From assembly GCF_001858325.1 (NCBI RefSeq), contig NZ_MBPP01000001.1, forward strand, positions 1 through 64,000: DNA of 64,000 bases, written 5' to 3'. How positions within the stretch are numbered: the stretch's first letter is position 1; the number at the start of each line of letters is the position of its first letter. Shown here piece after piece: positions 61,460 through 64,000 of the stretch. The DNA comes from Marinobacter sp. AC-23. GTDB taxonomy: Bacteria > Pseudomonadota > Gammaproteobacteria > Pseudomonadales > Oleiphilaceae. The translations under genes were made by a program, and so were the position numbers. The notes under the pieces were generated by a model, which was given only the letters and a program-made list of their open reading frames with translations, did no database searches and was not told where the DNA came from.

Positions 61460-62985
61460 ATGTGTGGCATTGTCGGCATCGTCAGTACTTCCAACGTCAA
61501 TCAGTCGCTTTATGATGCGCTGACTGTACTTCAGCACCGAGGCCAGGACGCGGCGGGCATTGTTACCTTTCAGGATGAACGTTTTTATCTGCGCAAAGAC
61601 AACGGTCTGGTTCGGGATGTTTTTCACACGCGTCATATGCACCGGTTGGTGGGCAACGTAGGCATAGGTCATGTGCGTTACCCAACCGCAGGAAGTGCCA
61701 GCTCTGCAGAGTCGCAGCCTTTCTATGTGAACAGCCCGTACGGCATTACTCTGGCCCACAACGGAAACCTGACCAACGTCGACGAACTGAGCCGCGATCT
61801 GTTCCGTACCGACCTGCGCCATATCAACACCAACTCGGATTCGGAAGTACTACTGAACGTGTTTGCCCACGAACTGCAAAAGTTGGGCAAGCTTGACCCT
61901 ACAAAGGATGATATTTTTTCAGCTGTAAGCGCTGTTCATCAACGTTGTGCCGGTGCCTATGCGGTTATCGCCATGATTACGGGGCATGGCATTGTTGGTT
62001 TCCGCGATCCTAACGGCATCCGCCCAGTATGTTACGGTGAACGGACCGATGAGTCTGGCCGTAAGGAATACATGATTGCGTCCGAGAGCGTTGCCTGAGT
62101 GCTGCTGGTTACACGTTGGTGCGGGACATTGCCCCCGGGGAAGCCGTTTATATTGAAACCGACGGCACACTGTATACCCAGCAGTGTGCTCATAATCCTC
62201 GCCTTTACCCTTGTATTTTCGAGCATGTCTATTTTGCGCGTCCAGACTCCATCATGGATGGAGTCTCCGTGTATAAGGCTCGTTTGCGCATGGGTGAAAC
62301 CCTGGCAGATAAAGTGCTGCGTGAGCGCCCGGATCACGATATTGATGTTGTTATGCCTATTCCCGATACCAGCCGGACATCTGCCATGCAAATGGCCCAC
62401 CGGTTAGGCCTGAAATTCCGCGAAGGCTTCATCAAAAACCGTTATATAGGCCGGACGTTCATCATGCCGGGCCAGACTATGCGCAAAAAGTCTGTGCGCC
62501 AAAAACTGAACCCTATCGATCTTGAATTCCGGGGTAAAAACGTAATGCTGGTGGACGATTCCATTGTTCGCGGCACCACCTGCAAGGAAATTGTGCAGAT
62601 GGCCCGTGATGCGGGTGCCAGGAGGGTTTACTTTGCGTCGGCAGCGCCACCGGTGCGCTATCCCAATGTTTATGGCATTGATATGCCATCGGCCAAAGAG
62701 TTGATTGCCCACGATAAAACCGTTGATGAAATCCGCGACTTGATCGGGGCGGACTGGCTGCTGTATCAAGATCTTGAAGATCTTGTGACGTGTGTCAGCG
62801 ATGTGAATGACAGCATTGATGGCTGGGAGTGTTCGGTGTTTACGGGGGAATATGTGACCGGTGATATTGACGCTGCGTACCTCAATCGCATCGATGAAGC
62901 ACGTAATGATGTTACTCGCTCGGGAGGCGCCGATGCGACCTCGGGCGACAATGGCATCATTGACCTCCACAACGACGAAGACTGA
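61460..62985 (+). CDS. purF: Amidophosphoribosyltransferase (composite, one frameshift)
   Basis: PurF makes phosphoribosylamine from PRPP and glutamine, the first step of purine synthesis. The glutaminase nucleophile is Cys2 (MCGIVGIVS) and the PRPP loop is [13 protein letters not shown]. The first frame ends at a TGA directly after ASESVA. Adding one C in CC (62094-62095) reads [21 protein letters not shown] and continues to the end, about 508 residues, the normal length. No selenocysteine signal is expected in this family. metZ follows after 26 bases, as in Pseudomonas. Confidence 0.9.
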
Positions 62986-63011
62986 TTACCGAGCCTTATC
63001 AGGAGACGCTC

Positions 63012-64000
<989 letters not shown>

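Noticed and set aside
62090-62100. TGA in purF as selenocysteine or programmed frameshift
   Set aside because: The family has no such site, there is no slippery sequence, and a single added C restores the conserved [12 protein letters not shown] reading.

Overview
The window is chromosomal DNA from a gammaproteobacterium, most likely Marinobacter or a close relative. This taxonomic call is an inference from gene content and order, not from a database search. The right third carries the order (LysR)-leuC-leuD-leuB-asd-fimV-truA-trpF-trpB-trpA-accD-folC-dedD-cvpA-purF-metZ. It matches the Pseudomonas arrangement except that trpBA sits between trpF and accD. The cysB/cysH/thrH/pabB block is also Pseudomonas-like. 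I see no rRNA, tRNA, CRISPR array, transposase or prophage gene.

Layout: 1-3.5 kb holds a truncated VWA/transmembrane protein followed by a MoxR-type AAA+ ATPase and a CoxE-like VWA protein. 3.9-10.6 kb is a six-gene run of exported TPR proteins, a TPR lipoprotein, a small exported protein and a TonB/AgmX-like transducer, with no ExbB/ExbD beside it; this is the least understood locus here. 10.6-20.4 kb carries lipid and RNA genes (MaoC hydratase, acyl-CoA ligase, HrpA helicase, KAS III-like synthase, MlaA, patatin). 20.4-25 kb holds exeA-gspB-dinG. 25-32.3 kb holds a MalT-like LuxR regulator, cysB, cysH, thrH and pabB. 32.4-35 kb holds three exported proteins of unknown role. 35-45 kb holds DUF58-tgpA-holB-pilZ, a hydrolase, a DUF4892 protein, a patatin, prmB and aroC. 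45-64 kb holds leucine, aspartate-family, tryptophan, fatty-acid, folate and purine genes, plus the pilus hub gene fimV.

A dominant technical feature is at least 15 one-base-type frameshifts in 11 genes. They include accD, folC and purF, which should not be dispensable, and four fall in fimV. Nearly all look like loss of one G or C from a short G/C run, and the reading frames on both sides are intact. I read these as consensus sequence errors rather than gene decay, and I annotate the affected genes as single composite genes.

Non-coding features worth noting are a 112-bp element with perfect 28-bp inverted arms between aroC and a LysR gene, a 22-bp triplication that repeats the trpB ribosome-binding/start region, and several rho-independent terminators. 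A hairpin plus a strong Shine-Dalgarno precedes a DUF6160/FilA-like exported protein.
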